From NCBI GenBank assembly GCA_964619315.1, contig CAZUEH010000004.1, forward strand, positions 1 through 64,000: a stretch of 64,000 nt of DNA, given 5' to 3'. Position 1 is the first letter of the stretch; every line of letters begins with the position of its first letter. This stretch comes from Fimisoma sp964619315 (GTDB lineage Bacteria > Bacillota > Clostridia > Peptostreptococcales > Anaerovoracaceae). Below are positions 24,555 through 32,654 of this stretch, in pieces. A model generated the notes under the pieces. That model was not told the origin of the DNA, ran no database searches, and saw only the letters and a program-made list of their open reading frames with translations. The translations under genes and the position numbers were made by a program.

Positions 24555-26321
24555 TTATTCTTCACGGTATGGGCAATGTCTACGTGTACAGTGTTTGCAA
24601 TCATGGTTGCAATTAGGTTTACCATCTACTTCTCCACATGCTCTCATCACATGAGGGTTCGCTTCTTTTTTTGGTTCCTCTGTTTTAGGTGCTTCTTCAA
24701 GAACATCTGCTGCTTTCTTTATTGAGCGATCTGCAAGCAGTGCTTCTCTTTTGGCAGCTTCAACTTCTTCTGCTGTAGCGCCTCCGATAGCTTCAGGATT
24801 CTTGTACTCGCTCATGTCATATCCCATATCTTCCATTTCCTTGATGTGGGCAGCTCTTTCTTCTTCTTTTGCCTTGCTCATTTCATTAAGTCTTTGAAGT
24901 TCCTCAATAAACTGTGCCTTATTGGCCTTTTGGTCTTGCTCTTTTAACTCAACCTTAAGTGACTTGGCAAGAAGTTTAATCGCTCCCGCTCTATGGGTTT
25001 TAGAAAGAACGCCTATAGATGCCATTATGTAATCGTTATCTACCAATATTTTAACGGCATCGCTCGGATAAAGTTTCATGCCTGTTTCATTGTCTTTTGC
25101 AATCAACTCCATTAGTTCAACTCTATGAGGAAGGTGGGTAAGGGCGCCACCTGTTCCTACAATGTATTTGATTTGTGTTAAGTCTTTGCCTTCTGCAAGT
25201 GTCTGTCTGCCTGAAGGTCCATATACATATCTGATTTCGCCTGCATGTCTTTCTACTGCTCTTAAAACAGCTTCTTTAGTCAGACGCTCTGCCAGTTTGA
25301 ATTCGTCCTCTGTCTTTGGAATTGCAACATAAGATTCCAGAGTTTTGTCTAAGTCTATATGCAACTCTGTGTCACATTCTTTTCTCAGTTTCTCTTCGCC
25401 GATAGATTCGATTACTTTCATTCTGTTTACATATACACCCAAGTCGCCTTCAACAGTTCTCTTTGCCTTTGGCTCAGGTGCAGTCAAAATTCTAGCTACT
25501 GCATCAGAATCTTCTGTTACTGCATGAACGTCAGTGGTTGCCCCACCTACGTCGATTACCATTACATCCCCTATGCAATCATACAAAAGCTTAGTGCATT
25601 CCATAACTGCGCCAGGAGTTGGTATTATTGGCCCGCTTACCATGTCTCTAACATGTTCCATACCAGGAGCGTTAGTAATATGGTCTTCAAAGGCGTCTTG
25701 TATTACCTTTCTGCAAGGCTCTACATTAAGGGTATCTATTCTAGGATACACGTTATCTATTAGGTAAAGGTATTGGCCGCTTTCTTCATCAAAAATCAGC
25801 TTCATTTCATCTTGATTTTCTATGTTTCCAGCATATACAACAGGAGTTTTTAGGCCCATGTTTCTTATCATTTCTGCATTATAAATAGCCGTATCTCTTT
25901 CGCCGTAGTCTACGCCGCCAGCAATTAAAATAAGATTAGGGTCAATTGACTTGATTCTCGCCAAGTCGGTTCTTCTAAGTTTTCCAACTGTTATGTCATG
26001 GATAATTCCGCCAGCCCCTAGCGCTGCCTCTTTTGCGGCCTTTGCAGTCATATCATAAACAAGACCGTGAACGGTCATTTTTAATCCGCCTGCTGCCGAA
26101 GATGTTGCTACCATGTCGTCATATTCTAAGCTGTCGATGGACATTTTTTTGCACAAGTCATCTATCGCTCCTTGTAGTCCAATTCGCACATCGCCTTCAA
26201 CTACTGACGTAGGTGCTTGCCCCTGTCCCCAGAAGCAAGGATTATCACTGGACAAATCCTTAAAGGCATTTACTACAGTGGTGGTGGATCCGATTTCTGC
26301 TACTAATACATCTACTTTCAT
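24555..26321 (-). CDS. GlmL/MutL-family ASKHA protein of the ornithine cluster, with Cys-rich tail
   Basis: A 588-residue actin/hsp70-fold protein related to GlmL (MutL of glutamate mutase), found with B12 aminomutases and thought to help maintain or reactivate them. The ATPase core shows LVAEIGSTTTVVNAF at the start, ILIAGGVDYGERD and VIDVGGATTDVHAVTE in the middle, and YIVGTGGALTHLP later. From about residue 460 a charged, coil-like segment leads to a C-terminal cluster CNHDCKHCTRRHCPY, preceded by one more Cys. The CX3CX2C spacing suggests metal or Fe-S binding. It sits between the GNAT gene and orr. The reactivase role is inference. Confidence 0.82.
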   Translation of the reverse strand: MKVDVLVAEIGSTTTVVNAFKDLSSDNPCFWGQGQAPTSVVEGDVRIGLQGAIDDLCKKMSIDSLEYDDMVATSSAAGGLKMTVHGLVYDMTAKAAKEAALGAGGIIHDITVGKLRRTDLARIKSIDPNLILIAGGVDYGERDTAIYNAEMIRNMGLKTPVVYAGNIENQDEMKLIFDEESGQYLYLIDNVYPRIDTLNVEPCRKVIQDAFEDHITNAPGMEHVRDMVSGPIIPTPGAVMECTKLLYDCIGDVMVIDVGGATTDVHAVTEDSDAVARILTAPEPKAKRTVEGDLGVYVNRMKVIESIGEEKLRKECDTELHIDLDKTLESYVAIPKTEDEFKLAERLTKEAVLRAVERHAGEIRYVYGPSGRQTLAEGKDLTQIKYIVGTGGALTHLPHRVELMELIAKDNETGMKLYPSDAVKILVDNDYIMASIGVLSKTHRAGAIKLLAKSLKVELKEQDQKANKAQFIEELQRLNEMSKAKEEERAAHIKEMEDMGYDMSEYKNPEAIGGATAEEVEAAKREALLADRSIKKAADVLEEAPKTEEPKKEANPHVMRACGEVDGKPNCNHDCKHCTRRHCPYREE

Positions 26322-26341
26322 ATGCGTGCTTCCTTTCGTTT

Positions 26342-26815
26342 CTATAAATATCGCGCGTAAAAACTCATGGCTATAGGTTCATACCCTAGCTTAGTATAAA
26401 AAGCTTTCGCTCCCGGATTAGTTTCTTCCGATTGGAACTGCAACCTCTTATATACGCTTTTTCTCGCGTAATCTTCAATTTCTTCCATAACTCTTCGCCC
26501 TAGGCCTTTGCCTTGATGGTCAGAGATTATGTATAAATCATCTATAATCAGTGCGTGACCCTCTGACCACACGCTAAAAATAGTCATCAGATTGGCAAAT
26601 CCGATTGTCTCTCCATTTTCTTCAATCATGAAGAGCGTTATATATTCTGGTTTTTCCATAGCCTGGTCAAAAATATCTGCCAGCTCTTCATCTTTGGAAG
26701 TATCAATATGTCCCCACAAATTGTCGTCCTGTATCTCAAAGTCCATGAATTCTCTGTTTAGTCTAACCCATTTATTTCTATCTTCTTGTTTAGCCTTGCG
26801 TAACATTTCATTCAC
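26342..26815 (-). CDS. GNAT family N-acetyltransferase
   Basis: A 157-residue acetyl-CoA-dependent acyltransferase. The acetyl-CoA binding motif A is ISDHQGKGLGRRVMEEIEDYARK and the C-terminal motif B is NPGAKAFYTKLGYEPI. AAAGGAG precedes the ATG. It lies inside the ornithine cluster, after the terminator that follows oraE and 20 bp before the GlmL-like gene, so it starts the distal part of the cluster. The substrate is unknown; a small amine or amino acid is a guess from context. Confidence 0.85.
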   Translation of the reverse strand: MNEMLRKAKQEDRNKWVRLNREFMDFEIQDDNLWGHIDTSKDEELADIFDQAMEKPEYITLFMIEENGETIGFANLMTIFSVWSEGHALIIDDLYIISDHQGKGLGRRVMEEIEDYARKSVYKRLQFQSEETNPGAKAFYTKLGYEPIAMSFYARYL

Positions 26816-26839
26816 TCCTTTCCAAAATACTCATTTTTG

Positions 26840-26873
26840 AAAAAAGGGGCCGGGCAAACAAGCCCAGCCCCTT
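26840..26873 (-). terminator. Intercistronic terminator after oraE
   Basis: AAGGGGCTGGGC / GCCCGGCCCCTT strong stem with a T6 run on the minus strand, between oraE and the GNAT gene. I see no clear promoter between it and the GNAT start, so distal genes may depend on readthrough. Confidence 0.85.
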
Positions 26874-26937
26874 CAAAGTCTAACTTTTTGAGCTTCTTTC
26901 GATGCTCTTCGCTTTTCACTAATGTGTTAAGCGGTTA

Positions 26938-29148
26938 TTATCTGTCGCCTCTTCTTCTCTGTCTTTCTTCTGCTAAGAAAGTTGCAACGTCGATACCGTG
27001 AGAGTTTCTTCCGAATCCCATGTCGATACCTGTCTTAACAGCTTCTTCAGGAATAACCTGAGTTCCGCCTGCGCAAAGGATAACATCATCTCTGATGCCC
27101 TTTTCAACGCATAGTTCATGAATTCTCTTCATGTTCTTGTAGTGAACGTTGTCGTGAGAAATGATAGTTGAGCAAAGGATTGCACCAGCATTTTCTTCGA
27201 TACAAGCGTCAACCATCTTTTCAACAGGAACGGAAGTTCCAAGGTAGATACATTCAATACCCCACTTTTCAATTCCGCCATGCTTAATGTTGATGATTTC
27301 TCTCATACCTACTGAATGCTCGTCTTCGCCTACAGTACCGCAGATAACTTTCATGTGCTCATGACCTTCGAACTCATCATATAGTTCTTTGTCAGTCATG
27401 TAATGTGGTTCAGGTGGAATTACAAGAGTAGTTAAGTCGATATCGAAATCAACTCTTCCCTTTAACTCGATTCTTGTACCTTCAGCATCCTGCATTACTT
27501 CTGCAGAAATTACTTCAGGGTCAACCAAGCCAATCTTTCTACCTAACTCAACAGCAGCAGCCTCTGCAACTCTCTTGTTGATTGGAAGCATCATTGTCAT
27601 CATAACAACTCTGTCGCCACACCATTCAACTTCTGGAGTGATAATTTTGCCAGTTCTGTATTTAGCAACCTTTTCAAGTCTTGCTTCTACGTTATCATCG
27701 TCAAATTCGTCGATGTAAACGATCTTGCTTCTGTCTTCGAAAGTACATCCGCCGATTAATGCTGCAGGATCTTCAGGGTTTCCGCCGCACTGTTCTACGT
27801 TGTTGTATCCGTAGTGAGCAGTTACAGGAGCCATGTAGTCTTCATCTCTTTCGAAAATGAATCCATAGCCTACGCCGCCTTCGATCTTTCTTGCAATACC
27901 GTCGCCGTTTCTTTCAGGATACTTAGCTGAGTCAACGAAGAATCCGTCTTGTACTGCCTGGAAGTATCCACCGTTTTCAACGATTTCTTCCATGAACAGG
28001 CAAGCTCTTTCTTTAAGATCTCTTGCTGTTTCTCTTAAAGGTCCTTCATTCTTAAGTTCAACCATGTCCATAAGACCATCTAATCCGATCAAAGTCTGCT
28101 TCGCAGTGTCGCAAGCTTCGATGTTGTAGATATGCCAAGGAACGTTTCTTCCTTCGTCTGGAGTGATAGTTGACTGGATATCAGCTCTTGTAAGTTTTGA
28201 GATAAGCATGTTCAGTACGTGAGTAACTGTAGCTTCTCTTGCTGAGGACTGGATGTACTTAGTGTTCATCTGAGCTCTCATCTTATATCTGTCGCAAATG
28301 TCTCTCAAAGCAACTGCATAAGGTAGATCCATGTAAACGCATGGAGCTGGAGTTGCTGTAGGAGGTACTGTTGACAGTGAAATGTTTTCTGGCTTAATAC
28401 CTACTTTTTCGGAGAATCTGGAGTTGATAGCATGCTGAACGATAAGTTCAGGCATTACTTTCCAAGCTTCTCTTGCAGTAGCGTTAGCATTGTGTGCTCC
28501 GTCTATCTGTAGGATGTTTGCCCATGCCATGATTTTCTTGGATTCGCAAGCATCTACGAAAGATCTTACACAGTTAATATCTCTGTAAAGTACGTTGTAC
28601 TGAGGATCCTGATGCGCACCGTTTACGCCTTCTTCAGCGAATAGTACTGCAACGTCTGGTCCAGCAACGCCGGAGATATATGAATGGTAGTTAATTGGAC
28701 GACCAACTTCGTCTTCAATTAGGTCTACAGCTTTTCTCTGTGCACGAAGTTGTTTTCTTGTGATAGGAACACCACCGATACCCTGAGGAGTACCTTCCAT
28801 TAGTCCATCGATATGGGACTGACCCATATGTCTGATAACCATTAGGTGATCCGCACCGTGCCATGCTCCCATTCTCATTCTTCTGATATCATCTTCAAAT
28901 CTTCCGGAAGCGATTTCAGTAGTGATAGTCTGCATAGGCTGTGGATCTACATCTTCCATGAACTTTGCTGGAGGAAGTGGAACGCTCTGCTTCAAAGGCT
29001 TTGATATTTCATGATACTCAAAAGGTCCCATGTTCTGATCTTCAGCTTTTTCTCTCCAGATCCATCCTCTTCTTCTTGGTTCATATTTGTCAAGGTCTTT
29101 AAGAATATTGACAATATCTAACTTTTCGTTTCTTTTTAACTCTGTCAT
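26938..29148 (-). CDS. oraE: D-ornithine 4,5-aminomutase, large subunit OraE
   Basis: With OraS, moves the terminal amino group of D-ornithine to C4 giving 2,4-diaminopentanoate, using adenosylcobalamin and PLP. The 736-residue protein has an N-terminal barrel and a C-terminal Rossmann B12 domain. The base-off/His-on signature DEHSVG gives the cobalt ligand at about H611. Eleven residues on, in IINIKHGG, is the lysine (about K622) at the position that holds PLP in the characterised clostridial enzyme. The ATG overlaps the oraS stop by one base. A terminator follows at 26840. Confidence 0.96.
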   Translation of the reverse strand: MTELKRNEKLDIVNILKDLDKYEPRRRGWIWREKAEDQNMGPFEYHEISKPLKQSVPLPPAKFMEDVDPQPMQTITTEIASGRFEDDIRRMRMGAWHGADHLMVIRHMGQSHIDGLMEGTPQGIGGVPITRKQLRAQRKAVDLIEDEVGRPINYHSYISGVAGPDVAVLFAEEGVNGAHQDPQYNVLYRDINCVRSFVDACESKKIMAWANILQIDGAHNANATAREAWKVMPELIVQHAINSRFSEKVGIKPENISLSTVPPTATPAPCVYMDLPYAVALRDICDRYKMRAQMNTKYIQSSAREATVTHVLNMLISKLTRADIQSTITPDEGRNVPWHIYNIEACDTAKQTLIGLDGLMDMVELKNEGPLRETARDLKERACLFMEEIVENGGYFQAVQDGFFVDSAKYPERNGDGIARKIEGGVGYGFIFERDEDYMAPVTAHYGYNNVEQCGGNPEDPAALIGGCTFEDRSKIVYIDEFDDDNVEARLEKVAKYRTGKIITPEVEWCGDRVVMMTMMLPINKRVAEAAAVELGRKIGLVDPEVISAEVMQDAEGTRIELKGRVDFDIDLTTLVIPPEPHYMTDKELYDEFEGHEHMKVICGTVGEDEHSVGMREIINIKHGGIEKWGIECIYLGTSVPVEKMVDACIEENAGAILCSTIISHDNVHYKNMKRIHELCVEKGIRDDVILCAGGTQVIPEEAVKTGIDMGFGRNSHGIDVATFLAEERQRRRGDR

Positions 29149-29513
29149 TACTTCTTACCTCCCTTGAAATCTTCTACTAACTTGTCCCAACCTTCGCCTT
29201 TAGCTAATTTAATGCTAGCGTCTCTGATTGAAATGTTTTCCATTTTTGACAATTTGTAAACACAATGTCCACATCCCTTACCCATCAAACCATGGTCAAT
29301 TGCGTGGTTAACGATAGGCATACAATCTAGGGAAGAAACTCCCATTCTCAAAAGAACGGATCTTTCTACTGAAGGAGTTGTGTTCTTTTTGCCTAATTCA
29401 AGAAGCGGTTCAACAACTTTGTCAGTTAGCTCCCAAAATCTTGCATAAAGTTCTTCGTCAGTAAGGTTTGCAATATGCTTTCTTCTTACTTCGAAATCAT
29501 CATCTCTTCTCAT
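29148..29513 (-). CDS. oraS: D-ornithine 4,5-aminomutase, small subunit OraS
   Basis: A 121-residue accessory subunit of OraSE with no cofactor motif of its own. Sequence features include the opening MRRDDDFEVRRKHIANLTDEEL and the central SLDCMPIVNHAIDHGLMGKGCGHCVY. It lies 19 bp after ortB and overlaps oraE by one base, which would keep the two subunits stoichiometric. Confidence 0.95.
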   Translation of the reverse strand: MRRDDDFEVRRKHIANLTDEELYARFWELTDKVVEPLLELGKKNTTPSVERSVLLRMGVSSLDCMPIVNHAIDHGLMGKGCGHCVYKLSKMENISIRDASIKLAKGEGWDKLVEDFKGGKK

Positions 29514-29532
29514 CCTAATTTCTCCTTTATTT

Positions 29533-30936
29533 TTACAGTTCTGCTACAGTCTTCTTAACGAATTCAACGTCAGTTTTTGTTTCTTCTGCCAAGAATTTAA
29601 AGTCTGCATCTGTAAGTTCAGTACCAGCTTTTTTAACAGCCTTTTTAATCAATGAACGTCTGAAACGGTTAATGTCAGCTTCTTTGTACTTGATTAGGCT
29701 AGGGTCTGTAGGAAGAATAATGTTTTCACCAGGCTTATCTTCTACTGGATCACCGAATCTAAGGTCGATTCCGTTTTCTCTTGCGAAGTCAAGCTGAGGC
29801 TGAATGTGCTTACCTGCTCCTGTGTATTCAGTTTCACTTACTACGATGATAGCATCTTCCGGTAATTCCTGAGCTAGTGAAAATGCTGCTGCTACTGCTG
29901 TATTTCCTGCTGGTCCTCTTTCAAGACCTTCAAGGTTAGCTAAAGCTTCTGTAATGTACATTACTTCACCCTGAGTTGTAGTTACATATCTGTCCATGTA
30001 ACGAAGAGGTCTAGCTGCACTTCTTGGAACGTCTGAATGGTCTGGATCTGTTGCATAAGGAACACCAAATCCTGTGTGACCTGTTGTGCATGACTTCTTG
30101 TTGAACTGAGTATCGGAAGCCATGTGTAGTCCTGTTAAGTCGATGGAAGCAGCGATTACTTCTGTGTTAGCGCATCCTGCTTTGATAAGACCACGAGCAG
30201 TACCTGTAGTCATTCCGCCACCTGCTGTAGTACATACTACCATTTCAGGATCTTTTCCATATCTTTCACGGCATTCCATAGCGATTTCGTAACCTAAAGT
30301 TTCTACGCCAGCAATACCAAATGGTGAGTATAATGAAGCGTTGAAGTAACCTGTATCTTCTAATACTGATAAGAATGTGTAGAATAATTCAGGTCCTACT
30401 GTAAGCTGAATAACTTCTGCTCCTAAAGCTTCGCATTTTCTTGCTTTTTCAACGATTTCAGGTTGGCCAACTCCACGGGAGTCATAGCATTCCTGAACGA
30501 TGATGCACTGAAGACCCTGCATTGCTGCCTGGGATGCTACTGCTGCACCGTAGTTACCGGAAGTAGCAGCGATAACGCCTTTGTAGCCTGCATTCTTAGC
30601 ATGTGCAACTGCACAAGCAGCTCTTCTGTCCTTAAAGCTTCCGGATGGGTTAGCAGCTTCATCCTTAACAAGGATTGTTGCACCATATCCAGGCTTTGCA
30701 TATTTTCTAGCAAGAGCTGAAATGTTTGTAAGTTCTAATAGTGGAGTGTTTCCTACTCCTGTTCTTGACTGAATTCTGTTGATTTCGTCAAGAGTATATC
30801 CTGTAGCTTTCATAAGACCATCGTAGTCAAATATTGTGCCACCTTTTTCAAATTCGCCGTAGTCAAGTCCTAATGCTTTTTTCATTATGTCGTTGGATCT
30901 TCCCATTACGGACTGATAATCTTTTGCTAATGTCAT
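29533..30936 (-). CDS. ortB: 2-amino-4-ketopentanoate thiolase, beta subunit OrtB
   Basis: PLP fold-type II (threonine synthase-like) subunit. With OrtA it cleaves 2-amino-4-ketopentanoate with CoA to acetyl-CoA and alanine. The PLP lysine is K102 in NPSGSFKDRRAA. The phosphate-binding segment TTAGGGMTTGTARG is also visible. The length is 467 residues. Its ATG overlaps the ortA stop by one base. Confidence 0.95.
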   Translation of the reverse strand: MTLAKDYQSVMGRSNDIMKKALGLDYGEFEKGGTIFDYDGLMKATGYTLDEINRIQSRTGVGNTPLLELTNISALARKYAKPGYGATILVKDEAANPSGSFKDRRAACAVAHAKNAGYKGVIAATSGNYGAAVASQAAMQGLQCIIVQECYDSRGVGQPEIVEKARKCEALGAEVIQLTVGPELFYTFLSVLEDTGYFNASLYSPFGIAGVETLGYEIAMECRERYGKDPEMVVCTTAGGGMTTGTARGLIKAGCANTEVIAASIDLTGLHMASDTQFNKKSCTTGHTGFGVPYATDPDHSDVPRSAARPLRYMDRYVTTTQGEVMYITEALANLEGLERGPAGNTAVAAAFSLAQELPEDAIIVVSETEYTGAGKHIQPQLDFARENGIDLRFGDPVEDKPGENIILPTDPSLIKYKEADINRFRRSLIKKAVKKAGTELTDADFKFLAEETKTDVEFVKKTVAEL

Positions 30937-31238
30937 TATTTGTCACCTCCGACCATAACGTCTCTAAGCTGTCTGTCGATTTCAATAATCTCAGGTACGA
31001 ACTTGCCGTAGCTGTGAGTATAATAAGGGCCTACTTCAATCAAAGTACCTTTTTCAAGACGGTTTACTGCAGTTTTAACTGTAACAACGTCACCGATTTC
31101 AGCAGTTTCTTCCTGTAAGAAACCTTTTGTCCACATTTGTAAATCACATTTCTGTGTGTCTTCAGGTAGCTTTGCTGTTCTTTCTTCCGCTTTTAAAACG
31201 ATAGAATGAATACGCACCCAATCACCTTTTTTAGCCAT
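30936..31238 (-). CDS. ortA: 2-amino-4-ketopentanoate thiolase, alpha subunit OrtA
   Basis: Small partner of OrtB, 100 residues when started at the ATG at 31238 (MAKKGDWVRIHSIVLKAEER), which has an AAGGAG site. The 19 upstream codons in the longest frame lack one. A conserved short beta-rich domain is suggested by VTVKTAVNRLEKGTLIEVGPYYTHSYG. The assignment follows from sequence pattern and from its fixed place between ord and ortB in known ornithine clusters. Confidence 0.93.
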   Translation of the reverse strand: MAKKGDWVRIHSIVLKAEERTAKLPEDTQKCDLQMWTKGFLQEETAEIGDVVTVKTAVNRLEKGTLIEVGPYYTHSYGKFVPEIIEIDRQLRDVMVGGDK

Positions 31239-31266
31239 TTTAAATTTTCTCCTTTTTTGTAAATTA

Positions 31267-31292
31267 CGCCCGTAAGAATATTCCTGCGGGCG
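31267..31292 (-). other. Intercistronic hairpin between ord and ortA
   Basis: CGCCCG / CGGGCG arms in the 81-bp gap after ord, without a T run, so it is more likely an mRNA-stabilising or processing hairpin than a terminator. Confidence 0.5.
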
Positions 31293-31319
31293 CAACTAAA
31301 GACTTCGTAGTTTGATTAA

Positions 31320-32378
31320 TTATTTTACGATTTTCTTATCTTCGTTAATAAGGTTTCTCATGTCGCCCATGATTGCTCTTGGAATAGGAAGAGTAATCAT
31401 AGTATGTAGTCCAGCTTCAGCATTGATAACCTGAGGAATCATGTTAGCGCACATAGCGATAGTTCCAAGGCCACCTTCAACTTCTGGAGTGTTTAGCATG
31501 TTTACGTTTGGAGTACCCTTGATGATTACATAGTCACCAGTAGTTACGCCAACCTGTTCAGGTTCGATCTGCTGTGGATGTTCCATTCTAACTTTCATTC
31601 CGTTGCTTAGTACAGCATCAGCTTCCATTGCAACGCCTGCGCATGAACCAGCAGCAGCGAATCCATGAGGGGATTTTCTGTCTACATCAGTAGTGATAGG
31701 GTTCATGTCCTGTGAGAATTCGTCCATAGTTAGTCCCAAGCCTTCAGCGATCATGCCAGCGGATTCAGCGAATCCAACGTGACCGGACATAGTTCCGTTA
31801 GCTTTTCTTTCTGTGAATTCTTCTACGGAGATACCAATTCCCTGTTCTTCCATAACAGCTGGTCCGAAAGGTGATAGGGAGTTAACTCTTCTTGAAAGGA
31901 TGTGTTCAACATCTACCATACAACCTGTCATAACTAGTACCAAAAGGTCCATGATATGTCCAGGGTTGATGCCTGTTCCTAGGCAAGAAACGCCATTAGC
32001 TTTAGCGATCTTATCTAGTTCTTCAGCCAATTCAGGATTCTGAGCCTTAGGGTAAGCCATTTCTTCAGCAGAAGTGATTACGTTGATTCCCTGTTCCATT
32101 ATGAACTTTAGTCTTGGGAATGCTGTCTTTGTGAATGAGTCTGTGCAAAGCAATACGATGTCTGCTGCACCTGGTTTAATTAGTTCTTCAGCATCCTGAA
32201 TAAGAACGTCAGGTCTGTTTCCTCTTTCAGTTTTGATGTAGTCATACATTGAAGTGCCAATTTTCTTGCCTCTTCCTGCAACGCCTACGATTTCAACGCC
32301 TTTTTTCTGAAGCAGCATGTCTGCCATTCCGCCGCCCATAGCGCCAAGTCCCCAGATAATTACTTTTACTTCTTTCAT
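31320..32378 (-). CDS. ord: 2,4-diaminopentanoate dehydrogenase Ord
   Basis: Oxidatively deaminates 2,4-diaminopentanoate to 2-amino-4-ketopentanoate with NAD(P)+. The N-terminal Rossmann motif is VIIWGLGAMGGGMADML; the following segment ends in AGRGKKIG. The mid-protein GTGINPGHIMDLLVL is typical of Ord and dihydrodipicolinate reductase-like enzymes. The length is 352 residues. It is the first gene of the cluster, with an AAGGAG site and a sigma-54 promoter about 60 bp upstream. Confidence 0.95.
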   Translation of the reverse strand: MKEVKVIIWGLGAMGGGMADMLLQKKGVEIVGVAGRGKKIGTSMYDYIKTERGNRPDVLIQDAEELIKPGAADIVLLCTDSFTKTAFPRLKFIMEQGINVITSAEEMAYPKAQNPELAEELDKIAKANGVSCLGTGINPGHIMDLLVLVMTGCMVDVEHILSRRVNSLSPFGPAVMEEQGIGISVEEFTERKANGTMSGHVGFAESAGMIAEGLGLTMDEFSQDMNPITTDVDRKSPHGFAAAGSCAGVAMEADAVLSNGMKVRMEHPQQIEPEQVGVTTGDYVIIKGTPNVNMLNTPEVEGGLGTIAMCANMIPQVINAEAGLHTMITLPIPRAIMGDMRNLINEDKKIVK

Positions 32379-32438
32379 CTTAGCTTCTCCTTTTTTTAAT
32401 AAAGATTTAGTTTAAAGTTTTAACTGCCTATATATAAA

Positions 32439-32454
32439 GCAAGGTCCGTGCCAA
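32439..32454 (-). promoter_or_regulatory. Sigma-54 promoter of the ornithine operon
   Basis: On the minus strand TTGGCACGGACCTTGC matches the -24/-12 consensus TTGGCACG-N4-TTGC exactly. Transcription would start near 32428, about 50 nt before ord. Confidence 0.92.
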
Positions 32455-32545
32455 CAAATACTTGGATATTGTATACTTATTCTCCGCGTTTTTGTGATTT
32501 TTTCACCGTGACCCACGCATTTATACCTACTTTTTTGTGAATTCG

Positions 32546-32567
32546 CCCAAATTATTGCTTGTTTGGG
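32546..32567 (+). other. Hairpin in the ord promoter region
   Basis: CCCAAA / TTTGGG arms with a 10-nt loop, followed by TTTTTA on the plus strand. No plus-strand gene ends here. It lies between the sigma-54 promoter and its enhancer sites and may be chance or affect DNA looping. Confidence 0.3.
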
Positions 32568-32616
32568 TTTTTATGTGTTTTTTTGTCTCAAACTTGCATT
32601 ATTTTACAGCGTTTGA

Positions 32617-32654
32617 TGCAAATATTTTTGCTTAAATAGTGCAAATATTTTTGC
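32617..32654. promoter_or_regulatory. Two enhancer (UAS) palindromes for the sigma-54 activator
   Basis: TGCAAATATTTTTGC occurs at 32617-32631, and an identical GCAAATATTTTTGC core occurs at 32641-32654. The cores are 23 bp apart centre to centre (about two helical turns). They lie roughly 180-210 bp upstream of the sigma-54 promoter. The second overlaps the stop codon of the activator gene. A third, fully symmetric copy is at 34104-34119. Confidence 0.85.
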
